DNA of 64,000 nucleotides from Clostridiales bacterium (GCA_015055505.1 SVIB01000002.1:1-64000); one strand, 5' to 3'. Counted from the stretch's first letter, positions 50,344-60,300 are shown. Made by a program: numbers and translations. The notes: generated from the letters alone by a model not told the origin.

Positions 50344-51393
50344 TTATCCTAATAATTTATGCAATATCATTATAAGCCTAAAGGTCATTGCGTCTTGGAA
50401 TTTTCTTATATCAAGCCCCGTTGCCCTTTCGATTTTATCAAGTCTATACATCAAAGTGTTTCGGTGCATATACAAATTTCTTGACGTTTCACTTACGTTA
50501 AGGCTCGTGTTTAAAAATTCCTCGGCAGTAGTTACCATTTCTCCGTCAGCGAACATACTTTTCGCTTCGGGATCTTCAAGAATTTCCAAAAACTCTTGAA
50601 GTTTATATTTTGGTAAGTCCTCTAACATTTTTATAAGCACGTATTCTTTATAAGTTGCAACGGACGATTTTTCACCAAAAACACCGCTCATTCTAATAGC
50701 GGTTAAGGCTTGCTGATAAGAAACGGCGCAATCGGTAAAACCGCCGACCAAACTACCCACGCCGATTTTAACGTGAATTCCAAGTTCTTCGTGTATCGTT
50801 TGCGCTAAAAGTGATGCGTAATCGGTAAGCGAACGATACTCACCCTCTTGTGAAGAAGAACCAAATCTTATATACGCGCAAGTAAAATCGTCGGTAATAA
50901 CGCAAAGGTCGTTTTCGTCCGATTTGAAATTTTCCATAAAATCAAGCACGTCTTTTACCTTTCCAACCGAAACGTAAACAGCCAACGCCGAACACGGCAT
51001 ATTTGAAACGGAAAACTTTGAAATAGTCTTTTGAACCGAGATTGCCGAACTCTCTCCCACTATTGCGCTACGGAGCGCCTCGGCTTTATTAGTGGGCTTT
51101 TCTCTGCCTATACCGTTTTCTAAAATAGTAGCAATTAACGAGGCTATAGGCTTTTCTTCCGCTGTCGCACCGTCTATATAGCCAACGTATCTTACGGCGT
51201 TATGCTTAAACGGAAAATATATTTTTCCATTATTTTCATTAAATTCAATTTGTGTTACTCTTCCCAAAAATCTTTCGGGAATTTCGGCGTCTACCGTCGA
51301 GTAAAATTCATCCTCGGTTTCGGTGTACACCCTCACTTCTTTACCCGTCTTTTCTTTTATTATACCGAGAATGCGGACTATCTCTATATTCAT
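50344..51393 (-). CDS. CdaR/PucR-type helix-turn-helix regulator
   Basis: LNTSLNVSETSRNLYMHRNTLMYRLDKIERATGLDIRKFQDAMTFRLIM. Confidence 0.9.
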   Translation of the reverse strand: MNIEIVRILGIIKEKTGKEVRVYTETEDEFYSTVDAEIPERFLGRVTQIEFNENNGKIYFPFKHNAVRYVGYIDGATAEEKPIASLIATILENGIGREKPTNKAEALRSAIVGESSAISVQKTISKFSVSNMPCSALAVYVSVGKVKDVLDFMENFKSDENDLCVITDDFTCAYIRFGSSSQEGEYRSLTDYASLLAQTIHEELGIHVKIGVGSLVGGFTDCAVSYQQALTAIRMSGVFGEKSSVATYKEYVLIKMLEDLPKYKLQEFLEILEDPEAKSMFADGEMVTTAEEFLNTSLNVSETSRNLYMHRNTLMYRLDKIERATGLDIRKFQDAMTFRLIMILHKLLG

Positions 51394-51394
51394 T

Positions 51395-52699
51395 TTATTC
51401 CGCCTCCTTATGAATTTGCTTAGCGTCTGCTATTATCTTTTTGACCTCTTCTTCGCTTAAATTAAGGTTGAAATAGTTAATTCTTAAATTGAAGAAAAAT
51501 TCATACGCACGTTCTATCGCGCGTTTATTTTCGATTTGTCCTTTGAATGAAAATCCGTCGTCCGTTTTTTCAAATAACGGCGAGATTTTATCGTTTGCTC
51601 CCGTCTTCTTCTTAATTAAATTTTCAATTTCCCAAAGAGCAAAAATAATTGCAGGGGCTTTGTTATCACCATAAAAATCAAGAGATATTTCTGCAATTTG
51701 ATAGCCGTCAAACTGTTCTTCTTTTTCCATATAAACATTAAAAAACCGCTCTATAAGTCGATTAACACCAATTTCTTTATGATTTTCTATAAAATAAAGG
51801 GTTGAGAGAGCGTGCAAAAACCGATTGTCGCCAACCACCGCCGAAGAGGTAAGACCGCTATAAAGAGAAAGGTATTTTCCGTCAAGCGTAAAGGTCGTTT
51901 TTTCGTCCGTTTGCAAAACTTTTGCTTTCGGCGCCTTTTTGTTCAGCCATTTTATAAAATCGTCTATAAAGTAATTTCCGCTTATTTTATAACCTATTCC
52001 GTCAACTGTAAGAGTTTTCCCCTCAAAGAGAGCCTCTTTTGCAAGTTTATCAACGAGGTCGTTATATTTATTGTTACTGTGTCCTTTTACCTTTTGAAAA
52101 CAAACGTCTAAAACGCCTTTATATTTTGAAATTTTCGACACGTAGTAGGTTGCAATTGGAGATGAAAATCCCCATCTTCCGTCGTACCAAGTAGCAAGAC
52201 CTTCGTAATCGTGATAAATTTTTATCTTTTTATAACCGTTTAAAAAAGCCCAGTTTAAAGCGGACAAAACGCCCTCAACCTCGCCGGCAACGTTCCTTGA
52301 CGGTAACAACTCGGAAACGCTACCGCTACCGCAAAGTTTTTGCTCTTCGCCGTCTAAGTTTACAGCGATAACCCCGTACGAATATCGTCCAACGTTCTCT
52401 TCAAAACTTCCGTCGGTAAAGGCTACCGCATAACCCTCGCTAAGGTCCGCGCTTATTAATTCGCCGTAATAATCTCTATCCTCTAAGTAGGCTTTTGCCT
52501 CTTCTTCCGTTGAAAAACTCTTGTATTTATAACCCTTTTTTCCGTCAAGAAAAAATCTACAGTCTTCCCAAGAAGTAAATATTAAATTTTCCTCACCCTT
52601 GACGGCGTAAAATTTTGACATATATTTTGTTAAGTCACCTAATAGTCGGCGATACTTTCCCTTATAATAATAGGAATATTTTACCATAAATAAACACAT
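51395..52699 (-). CDS. Ribonuclease H family protein with viroplasmin N-terminal domain
   Basis: YYYKGKYRRLLGDLTKYMSKFYAVKGE...GYKYKSFSTEEEAKAYL; AVAFTDGSFEENVGRYSYGVI; VKGHSNNKYNDLVDKLAKEA. Confidence 0.88.
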   Translation of the reverse strand: MCLFMVKYSYYYKGKYRRLLGDLTKYMSKFYAVKGEENLIFTSWEDCRFFLDGKKGYKYKSFSTEEEAKAYLEDRDYYGELISADLSEGYAVAFTDGSFEENVGRYSYGVIAVNLDGEEQKLCGSGSVSELLPSRNVAGEVEGVLSALNWAFLNGYKKIKIYHDYEGLATWYDGRWGFSSPIATYYVSKISKYKGVLDVCFQKVKGHSNNKYNDLVDKLAKEALFEGKTLTVDGIGYKISGNYFIDDFIKWLNKKAPKAKVLQTDEKTTFTLDGKYLSLYSGLTSSAVVGDNRFLHALSTLYFIENHKEIGVNRLIERFFNVYMEKEEQFDGYQIAEISLDFYGDNKAPAIIFALWEIENLIKKKTGANDKISPLFEKTDDGFSFKGQIENKRAIERAYEFFFNLRINYFNLNLSEEEVKKIIADAKQIHKEAE

Positions 52700-52801
52700 T
52701 TTTCAAGCGAAACGAAATATTATGCAAAAACCTTACAAAATTTTTGCCGAATAACCACTTTTAGATTAACAAAAAGTGGTTGTTTTACATAAAATGGTCT
52801 T

Positions 52802-53781
52802 ATGAGAAAATTATATAACGTAGCCATTGTAGGCGCAACGGGACTAATCGGCAGAAAATTTATTAAAGTTTTAGAAAAAAGAGGTTTTCCAATAAAAGAC
52901 CTCACTTTGTTTGCCTCCGAAAAAAGTATTGGCAGATGTATTTACGCACTTGGAAAACATAGGCGTGTAAAACCTCTCAGCGAAAACTGTTTTAACGGCA
53001 TTGATATCGTATTTTTTAGCGCAGGGGCAAGCGTTTCGCAAAAATATGCACCGATAGCCGAAAGGAGCGGTGCTTTCGTAATCGACAATTCAAGCGCTTT
53101 TAGAAATAAAAGCAACGTTCCTTTAATCGTTCCTGAAATTAACGGCGACGTTTTAAAAGATTATAACGGAAAAATCATTTCCAACCCAAATTGTTCCACA
53201 ATTCAAGCAATTTACCGTTAAAAACGTTAGACGAAAAATATAACGTAAAGCGCGTAATTTACACAACTTTTCAAGCGGTTAGCGGTAGCGGAAATAAAGG
53301 AATTCGCGATTTAAAAAACTGCGCAAAAGGAAACTCTCCCCATTTTTATCCTGTGAATATTGCTAAAAACTGTATTCCTCAAATTGGCGAAACGACCGTT
53401 TACGGATACACTGAAGAGGAACTAAAAATGGTAAACGAAACAAAAAAAATTCTTGATAAAGACATTCCCATATCGGCAACGTGCGTAAGAGTTCCGATTG
53501 AAAATTGCCACGGGGTTAGCGTTTCTATTGAGTTTGAAAAAGATTTTTACGACGAAGATATCCGTTCAATTATGCGCACGGTGAAAGGAATTAAATTTGC
53601 CGATTTACCAATCGAAGAATTAGCAAACGGCGAAGACGAAGTTTTCGTTGGAAGAATAAAACGCAATCTTGCATATAAAAGCGGATTAGAATTTTACTGT
53701 GTTGGAGATAACACCTTAAAGGGAGCGTCGCTTAACGCAATACAAATAGCCGAGAAATTAATAAGTTTAAATAAAATTTAG
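52802..53781 (+). pseudogene. asd: Aspartate-semialdehyde dehydrogenase split by a single-nucleotide frameshift
   Basis: ORF 52802-53221 ends in ...GKIISNPNCSTIQAI; ORF 53191-53781 continues LPLKTLDEKYNVKRVIYTTFQAVSGSG...; adding one T near 53211 restores STIQAILPLKTL. Confidence 0.88.
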
Positions 53782-53801
53782 AAAATAGTCGTACGTTTTC
53801 A

Positions 53802-53830
53802 TTGACAAAATTAAGTAAATAGGCTAAAAT
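53802..53830 (+). promoter_or_regulatory. Sigma70-type promoter upstream of tRNA-Ser
   Basis: TTGACA-17 nt-TAAAAT. Confidence 0.7.
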
Positions 53831-53880
53831 GTATAAGCGCGGTTTAAAGTAGTCAAGCGCGCTTTGATATTAGTTTTCGC

Positions 53881-54061
53881 CGAGCGTTAGCGAGTATAAC
53901 GAGCACGGTAACGAAAACTTAAATCGAGAAGTAAATTTGGAAGCGTATCGAAGCGGTCCTCAGCCGAGCGTAAGCGAACGCCACGAGCGTTAGCGAGTAT
54001 AACGGGCACGGCAACGAGAACTTAAATCGAGAAGTAAATATGGAAGCGTATCGAAGCGGTC
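53881..54061 (+). repeat. 103-bp tandem duplication of the tRNA-Ser 5' flank plus first 20 nt of the tRNA
   Basis: CGAGCGTTAGCGAGTATAACGRGCACGGYAACGARAACTTAAATCGAGAAGTAAATWTGGAAGCGTATCGAAGCGGTC at 53881 and 53984. Confidence 0.9.
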
Positions 54062-54130
54062 ATAACGGGCACGATTGGAAATCGTGTAGTCTTCACGGGC
54101 TCAGGGGTTCGAATCCCCTCGCTTCCGCCA
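54042..54130 (+). tRNA. tRNA-Ser (anticodon GGA)
   Basis: Acceptor GGAAGCG/CGCTTCC, anticodon arm CACGATTGGAAATCGTG, long variable arm, T arm GGGGTTCGAATCCCC, encoded CCA. Confidence 0.95.
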
Positions 54131-54133
54131 AAC

Positions 54134-54168
54134 AAAAAGCCTATATCCACTCGGGTATAGGCTTTTTG
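54134..54168 (+). terminator. Terminator downstream of tRNA-Ser
   Basis: AAAAAGCCTATATCCACTCGGGTATAGGCTTTTT. Confidence 0.8.
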
Positions 54169-54375
54169 GTTGTAAAAATTTAAAGAGGGATTCGAACGGG
54201 TGGGAATCGGCAACTAAAAACTTATATTTTACGAATAGTTGCCGACAAACAATTAATAATTGTTTGCCACACTGGCGTGATAGTGAACAACGAAACTTTT
54301 TTCGAGTTAGCTGAAAAGCCCGCGCGTGCAAGGGCGAACAACCTTATAACGAAAACAAAACTTAATGTGAACGGA

Positions 54376-54392
54376 GCGAATCCCCTCGCTTC
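54376..54392 (+). repeat. 17-bp direct repeat of the tRNA-Ser 3' end, att-like
   Basis: CGAATCCCCTCGCTTCC matches the tRNA 3' end at ~54110-54126. Confidence 0.75.
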
Positions 54393-54600
54393 CTTTTTGT
54401 TCATTTTTCAACTCATCCCTTTTGACATAGGTTTTTTATTGCAATTTTGATGAAAATTTTTAACGAAATACTGTTAGCACCAATTTCGCAACCGTAGATA
54501 AAAATAACTATTTATTTAAATTAAAACACACTCAAAAAAGGCGTTAAGAATTTATTACTTCTTAACGCCTTTTCGCTCGTTTTTCAACTTATAGCCACAC

Positions 54601-55347
54601 TTATTTAGATTTTGGATAATTCTTTTTCTTTACGTTATCGTATGGAACAACCGTATGAATGGGAAGTTCCTTTGCCATCTTCGTTATCTCTTCTTTTAAA
54701 TAATCACATATCGTTTTTCTTTGCTCTTCCATGTCAATTGACGGATTAAATTTTATAGGTTGACCAAAAACGACTTTTTTTAATTCAACCGCATTATAAA
54801 ACGGCACGAAAGAAATTTCTTTTTTACTGCGCCTTGAATAAAGTTTTGCAACGTCTACAAACTTATCTTGAAATTCGTTTATTATTTCGTTAAACGGCGT
54901 GGCTTCCTCGGGGAATATTACAATACTTTTTCCCTTTTGCAACTCAGCAACTGAATTTTTAAAAGTAGAAATAACCCTCGCGTCCTTATAAACGGCTATC
55001 GTTTCCGCCCTAGTAAAGATATAAGACGATATGGGCGCAATACAATAGGAAAGCAATTTGTAAAACCACTTAGTTATCTTAGGCTTGTGCGACCAAAAAT
55101 CTTTATACGCATACGCGGGGGCTTCTTTTATATTCATCATCTCCCCTCTACACCACACCTTTCCGTCAAACGGGAAATACAGCGAACTGGTAATAGGTCC
55201 GTGCATTTGCGCGTGATTTCCAACGTAAATAGTCGGTTCGTCTAAAATGTTTTCTTCGCCGTCAATTTCTCTTTTTCTATAAAAAACGCTTATTATTTTT
55301 ACAATCCCTCTAAAAAGTTTTGGCTTGTTCTTATTTAAATTTTCCAT
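54601..55347 (-). CDS. PlsC-like acyltransferase, paralogue of 26823-27521
   Basis: IYVGNHAQMHGPITSSLYFP; SIVIFPEEATPFNE. Confidence 0.72.
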   Translation of the reverse strand: MENLNKNKPKLFRGIVKIISVFYRKREIDGEENILDEPTIYVGNHAQMHGPITSSLYFPFDGKVWCRGEMMNIKEAPAYAYKDFWSHKPKITKWFYKLLSYCIAPISSYIFTRAETIAVYKDARVISTFKNSVAELQKGKSIVIFPEEATPFNEIINEFQDKFVDVAKLYSRRSKKEISFVPFYNAVELKKVVFGQPIKFNPSIDMEEQRKTICDYLKEEITKMAKELPIHTVVPYDNVKKKNYPKSK

Positions 55348-55484
55348 ACTTTAAGTATAGCACTTTTTTAATTTTTATGCACTTGTTTTTTATGACCGTC
55401 TTGTAAAAGTTTTGTAAAAAACGAGGGATTATCCCTCGTTTTTTATCTTCATTCTTGTTTTTATAGAGTTTTTAAAATCTATTT

Positions 55485-56906
55485 TTAACAGCCTTTTTCT
55501 ACGCTTTCTTTTATAGTTTGTCTATTGGACGAATTTGCGTAAGCGTCAATCTTTTTACGGTTCTTATCGCCGTGATTTACACAGCCTGCGCCACCGATAC
55601 ATCCGCCCTTGCACGCCATACCCTCGATAAAGTTATGCGGAAGAACGCCTTTTGACGCGCGCATAAGCGCTATTCTACACTCCTCTATTCCGTCACATGA
55701 AATTGGCGAAAGGTCAAATTCTTCTCCCCTTTCCTTAAATCCTTGCGCAACCGCCTCGGCAAGCCCTCCGCTACGCGCAAAATTCCTACCGTACGGTGAA
55801 GAATGAGATATTTCAGTTTCGGGAAGTTTATCAACGTCTATGTATCTACTGTCAATTAGCGCTTGCAACTCCTCAAAAGTAATTACGCTATCGACAAGCC
55901 CTTGATATTCAACCTTTTGAAATTCCGTCTTTTTGGCAGTACAAGGACCGATAAACACAGTCTTTGCATTAGGATCTTTGTCCTTAATCATTTGACCGAG
56001 TCTGCCTGCCGGAGATAGGCTATGCGAAACGTGTTCTTTTAAATCGGGGAAAAATTTATCTACGTAATTTACAAAAGCAGGACAGCATGAAGAAGTTAAA
56101 AAACCTTTTTCTTTAAGTTCTTCGCCCTCTTCCATCGCCACGACGTCCGCTCCGTGCGCAACTTCGACAATTTCGCTAAACCCAAGCATTTTTATAGCCG
56201 TGTTGATTTGCCCTAAAGTTGCATATCTAAACTGACTCGCAACCGACGGGGCAAGCATTGCGTATATCTTATAATTCTTACCCTCGTTAGATTGCTGTAT
56301 CATATCTATAACGTCCAAAATATACGACCTATCGGTTATAGCGCCAAAAGGACACTGATAAGCGCAAGCACCGCACGAGATACATTTATCGTAATCTATA
56401 CAAGCGGCTTTGTCTTCACCCATAGAAATAGCGTGAACTTTACAACTGACTTCACAAGGGCGTTTATAGTTGTTAATCGCCCTATAGGGGCACGTTTCCG
56501 AACATTTACCGCATTCAATACACTTCGATTTATCTATATGAGCCTTTTGATCGCTACCAAATGTTATAGCGCCAACAGGACAAGCCTCTTCACATCTATG
56601 CGCAAGACAACCCCTACAAGCCGAGGTAACCTCGTAACCGCCGGTAGGACAGTCCTCACACGCCATTTCAATTACTTGAATAACCTTTTTGTTGTAACGG
56701 TTTCCGCCTATTGCAAGTTTTACTCTTTCGGCAAGAATTGCTCTTTCCTTATACACGCAACAACGCATCGTTGGGGTTTTCCCTGGGACTATTCTCTTTG
56801 GAATTTCTAAAATATTCTCTAAAAGAACACCGTCCCAAGCAAGGCGGGCAACCTCTTTTAATACTCTATATTTTAAATATTGTACTTTATTATCAAATTT
56901 GTTCAT
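55485..56906 (-). CDS. Monomeric [FeFe] hydrogenase
   Basis: Multiple 4Fe-4S motifs (CIECGKCSETCPYRAI, CISCGACAYQCPFGAI); H-cluster motifs TSCCPAF, FIGPCTAKKTEF, MACKGGCIGGAGC. Confidence 0.9.
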   Translation of the reverse strand: MNKFDNKVQYLKYRVLKEVARLAWDGVLLENILEIPKRIVPGKTPTMRCCVYKERAILAERVKLAIGGNRYNKKVIQVIEMACEDCPTGGYEVTSACRGCLAHRCEEACPVGAITFGSDQKAHIDKSKCIECGKCSETCPYRAINNYKRPCEVSCKVHAISMGEDKAACIDYDKCISCGACAYQCPFGAITDRSYILDVIDMIQQSNEGKNYKIYAMLAPSVASQFRYATLGQINTAIKMLGFSEIVEVAHGADVVAMEEGEELKEKGFLTSSCCPAFVNYVDKFFPDLKEHVSHSLSPAGRLGQMIKDKDPNAKTVFIGPCTAKKTEFQKVEYQGLVDSVITFEELQALIDSRYIDVDKLPETEISHSSPYGRNFARSGGLAEAVAQGFKERGEEFDLSPISCDGIEECRIALMRASKGVLPHNFIEGMACKGGCIGGAGCVNHGDKNRKKIDAYANSSNRQTIKESVEKGC

Positions 56907-57658
56907 TATTCCACCGAATTTACGTGATTCATTAAAATTTCTCTATTCTCCGCTTTGCCTTTGATAAGTTGCGCCGCAGCAATAAGGGGTATCCATTTCC
57001 TTACGTAGCCCTCACTCGTGCCTTTCGCCTTGCAAAACTTTTTAAGATAAATTTCCGCAATATCCTTTTTGCCTTCAAGTTCAAAAATAAGATAAGTTTT
57101 TGCAACGTCAGCAGACGCATTCCCTTGACTTGCGTGCGACCAGTCGATTATATAAGGCACTCCGTCGGGTGTTATGATTACGTTTGACGGGTTGAAGTCA
57201 CAGTGTAACACACTGTTATGGTCGGGCATTTCTCTCCATCTCATTGCTAAGTCGTATCTGGTAGACGCGTCTAAATCAGACTTAAATATCTTATCGGTCA
57301 TTTTATCTTTAAACTTAGTCAAAAGAGGGCATCTTCTCGAATGAATATCAAGTTGAATCTTAACGAATAAATCTAAATACTCGTCAATTTTTTCGGGGTT
57401 TTGCCTCATCATTTTTTCTAAAGTCGTTCCCTCGATATATTCCATTACGATTGCCCTTTTTCCGTCAACTATAGCAACCTCGGTAATTTTTGGAATATTA
57501 AGCCCCGTTTCTTCAATACGGGCTTGGTTTAACGACTCGTTTAAAATACTCGACTTTGAATAAGTTTCGTCAAACGACTTATAAACTTTATCTCCGTCAC
57601 GGTATATTATTTTACTTTTACGCTCTGCAATAGCGTTTATGTCCTGTATCGTTTTCAT
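56906..57658 (-). CDS. Aminoglycoside phosphotransferase-like kinase family protein
   Basis: VLHCDFNPSNVIITPDGVPYIIDWSHAS catalytic loop. Confidence 0.85.
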   Translation of the reverse strand: MKTIQDINAIAERKSKIIYRDGDKVYKSFDETYSKSSILNESLNQARIEETGLNIPKITEVAIVDGKRAIVMEYIEGTTLEKMMRQNPEKIDEYLDLFVKIQLDIHSRRCPLLTKFKDKMTDKIFKSDLDASTRYDLAMRWREMPDHNSVLHCDFNPSNVIITPDGVPYIIDWSHASQGNASADVAKTYLIFELEGKKDIAEIYLKKFCKAKGTSEGYVRKWIPLIAAAQLIKGKAENREILMNHVNSVE

Positions 57659-57840
57659 CTTCTTCCCTTATATATATTACTTATACTGTTATTTAAGTAT
57701 TCTACTATAAAAAGCAGTATTTGTCAATACTCTTTTTACATTTCACTCGTTTTTTAATTAAATACCGTTTACAATAGTGGTTGCTAAAATTAGCGCGATA
57801 AAGCCAAAAAGAAAACCCGACTTAAGCGTCGGGTTTCTCT

Positions 57841-58041
57841 CTACTTTGAAGGTTTATTATGAAAGTCGTCTTTTTTTGAATGGCATACACTGCATCCTGC
57901 ACAGTTTGGACATTTACAACCGCACGAACTCTCGCCTCTTTTCTTTGCTCTTATACGGCATACAATTATAAGAGTTACGATAGCGATAAGCACCGTTAAT
58001 ACGATTATCGTTCCTAAGTTTTCTACAATCCAATCAAACAT
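57841..58041 (-). CDS. FeoB-associated Cys-rich membrane protein
   Basis: Single TM plus CGCKCPNCAGCSVCHSKK; directly downstream of feoB. Confidence 0.88.
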   Translation of the reverse strand: MFDWIVENLGTIIVLTVLIAIVTLIIVCRIRAKKRGESSCGCKCPNCAGCSVCHSKKDDFHNKPSK

Positions 58042-58071
58042 AAAACTCCTTATTAATCAACTTATAGGCCA

Positions 58072-60228
58072 TTATTTTGCCTTTTTAAACATCTTTTTAA
58101 AGTCAGGTTTTACAACGAGGTATACAAGTATAAGTATAAGCAATACAGCAATTATTACGCCAATAACGTTTACGTTTCCTGTAAATGCGTTACCAAGTTG
58201 ATAAACGATAAGAGAAATTGCATAAGCAAAAACAGTTTGGTAACCCACAGCAAATAACGTCCATTTCCAGTTGTTCATTTCTCTTCTTATTGCTCCAATC
58301 GCTGCAAAACAAGGAGCGCAAAGAAGGTTGAAAATAAGAAACGACAATCCTGCTATTTGAGTATATGCGCCCGCAATAGCAAGGTTTGCATCACCCGTAA
58401 CTCCGTATACGACACCCAACGTACCTACTATATTTTCTTTCGCAATAAGTCCGGTAATAGTTGCAACTGCGCTTTGCCAATTTCCAAAGCCTAACGGAGT
58501 AAATATCCAACCTATCAAATTACCGATTACTGCCAATATACTCTTATCAATTTCCTCTTCCGCAAGCATTCTAAAACCGTCTTCGGTAAAACCGAAATAA
58601 GTCAAAAACCAAATTACTACGGTAGAAAGAAGAATTATAGTTCCCGCTTTTTTGATAAACGACCATCCTCTTTCCCACATTGAGCGAAGAACGTTTTTAA
58701 GCGGTGGCATATGATATGGGGGAAGTTCCATAACGAAGGGAGATACGTCGCCTTTAAAAAGTTTTGTCTTTTTAAGCATTATACCCGAAAATATAATTGC
58801 TCCCATCCCGATAAAATACGCTAGCGGCGCAACCCACCACGCTCCGCCAAAAATAACGCTCGCTATCAAAGCAATAAAGGGAAGTTTTGCACCGCAAGGG
58901 ATAAACGTCGTCGTAATTATCGTCATTTTACGGTCACGGTCATTTTCTATCGTTCTCGACGCCATAATTCCGGGCACACCGCACCCCGTTCCTATTAGAA
59001 TAGGAATAAACGACTTGCCAGACAAACCGAATTTTCTAAAAATCCTATCAAGGACGAAAGCAATCCTCGACATATATCCACAGGCTTCCAAAAAAGCAAG
59101 GATTAAGAAAAGAACTAAAATTTGAGGCACGAAACCTATTACAGCGCCAACGCCTGCTACAATTCCGTCAACTATAAGACTAATTAGCCACGGCGCACAA
59201 TTTATTGCTTGTAATCCGTTTGTTAAAAGAACGGGAACCCCCGGAACGAAAACGCCAAAAAAGTTAAATCCGTCGCCGAACAACCCGTCGTTTGTAAAAT
59301 CAGTTACCCACGTTCCCACAGTCGTGACCGAAATATAGTAAACCAAAAACATTATTATGGCAAAAATTGGAAGGGCTAAAATTCGGTTAGTTACAACTTT
59401 GTCAATTTTATCCGACAAGGTGAGTTTTCCCGCATTTTTCCTTACGTATATTCCGTTTAATATTTTTTCTATATATAAGTATCTTTCGTTTGTAATGATA
59501 CTTTCCGCATCGTCGTCAAGTTCTTTCTCGCAAGCAACGATATCCGTTTCTATATGGGCAAGTTTTTCCTTATCAAGACTTAACTGACTTAAAACTTTTT
59601 CATCTCTTTCAAATATTTTTATAGCATACCAACGCTGTCTGTCTTCCGGAAGATGATGCACCGAACTTTCTTCAATATGAGCAATGGCGTGTTCAACCGC
59701 ACCTGAAAAAATATGTTTTACTATTCTTTTTCCCTTCTTTGCCTCCTCAACTGCTATCTCCGCCGCGGATATAATCCCGTCTTCTTTAAGAGCAGATATT
59801 TCCACTACTTTACAGCCAAGTTTTTTAGAAAGCCCCTCAACGTCAATCTTATCCCCGTTTTTTCTAACCATATCCATCATATTTATGGCAACTACAACGG
59901 GTAAACCAATCTCAATGAGTTGAGTCGTTAAATATAAATTTCTTTCAAGATTAGTTCCGTCAACGATATTAAGTATTGCGTCGGGACGCTCGTCTATCAA
60001 ATAATTTCTCGCTACAACTTCTTCTAAAGTGTACGGCGAAAGAGAATAAATACCGGGAAGGTCGGTAATCGTAACCCCGTCTTTCCCCTTAAGTTTACCT
60101 TCTTTTTTCTCAACCGTTACCCCCGGCCAGTTTCCAACAAACTGATTAGAGCCTGTAAGCGCATTAAAAAGCGTCGTTTTTCCGCTATTAGGGTTTCCAG
60201 CAAGGGCTATAGTAATTTGTTTTTCCAT
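58072..60228 (-). CDS. feoB: Ferrous iron transport protein B
   Basis: ALAGNPNSGKTTLFNALTGSNQFVGNWPGVTVEKKEG; Gate domains. Confidence 0.97.
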   Translation of the reverse strand: MEKQITIALAGNPNSGKTTLFNALTGSNQFVGNWPGVTVEKKEGKLKGKDGVTITDLPGIYSLSPYTLEEVVARNYLIDERPDAILNIVDGTNLERNLYLTTQLIEIGLPVVVAINMMDMVRKNGDKIDVEGLSKKLGCKVVEISALKEDGIISAAEIAVEEAKKGKRIVKHIFSGAVEHAIAHIEESSVHHLPEDRQRWYAIKIFERDEKVLSQLSLDKEKLAHIETDIVACEKELDDDAESIITNERYLYIEKILNGIYVRKNAGKLTLSDKIDKVVTNRILALPIFAIIMFLVYYISVTTVGTWVTDFTNDGLFGDGFNFFGVFVPGVPVLLTNGLQAINCAPWLISLIVDGIVAGVGAVIGFVPQILVLFLILAFLEACGYMSRIAFVLDRIFRKFGLSGKSFIPILIGTGCGVPGIMASRTIENDRDRKMTIITTTFIPCGAKLPFIALIASVIFGGAWWVAPLAYFIGMGAIIFSGIMLKKTKLFKGDVSPFVMELPPYHMPPLKNVLRSMWERGWSFIKKAGTIILLSTVVIWFLTYFGFTEDGFRMLAEEEIDKSILAVIGNLIGWIFTPLGFGNWQSAVATITGLIAKENIVGTLGVVYGVTGDANLAIAGAYTQIAGLSFLIFNLLCAPCFAAIGAIRREMNNWKWTLFAVGYQTVFAYAISLIVYQLGNAFTGNVNVIGVIIAVLLILILVYLVVKPDFKKMFKKAK

Positions 60229-60244
60229 TTTACTCCTTATTGCA

Positions 60245-60260
60245 GTTAGCAATAACTAAC
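60245..60260. promoter_or_regulatory. DtxR-like operator candidate 3, between feoA and feoB
   Basis: GTTAGCAATAACTAAC. Confidence 0.55.
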
Positions 60261-60300
60261 CAAAACTTAAAAATATCGGCTTTGCTTTAAGCAAAGCGCA

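Noticed and set aside
54022-54404. Minus-strand ORFs (63, 76 and 60 aa), including GSEGIRTPEPVKTTRFPIVP
   Set aside because: Translations of the tRNA-Ser gene and flanking repeats, a well-known spurious ORF type.
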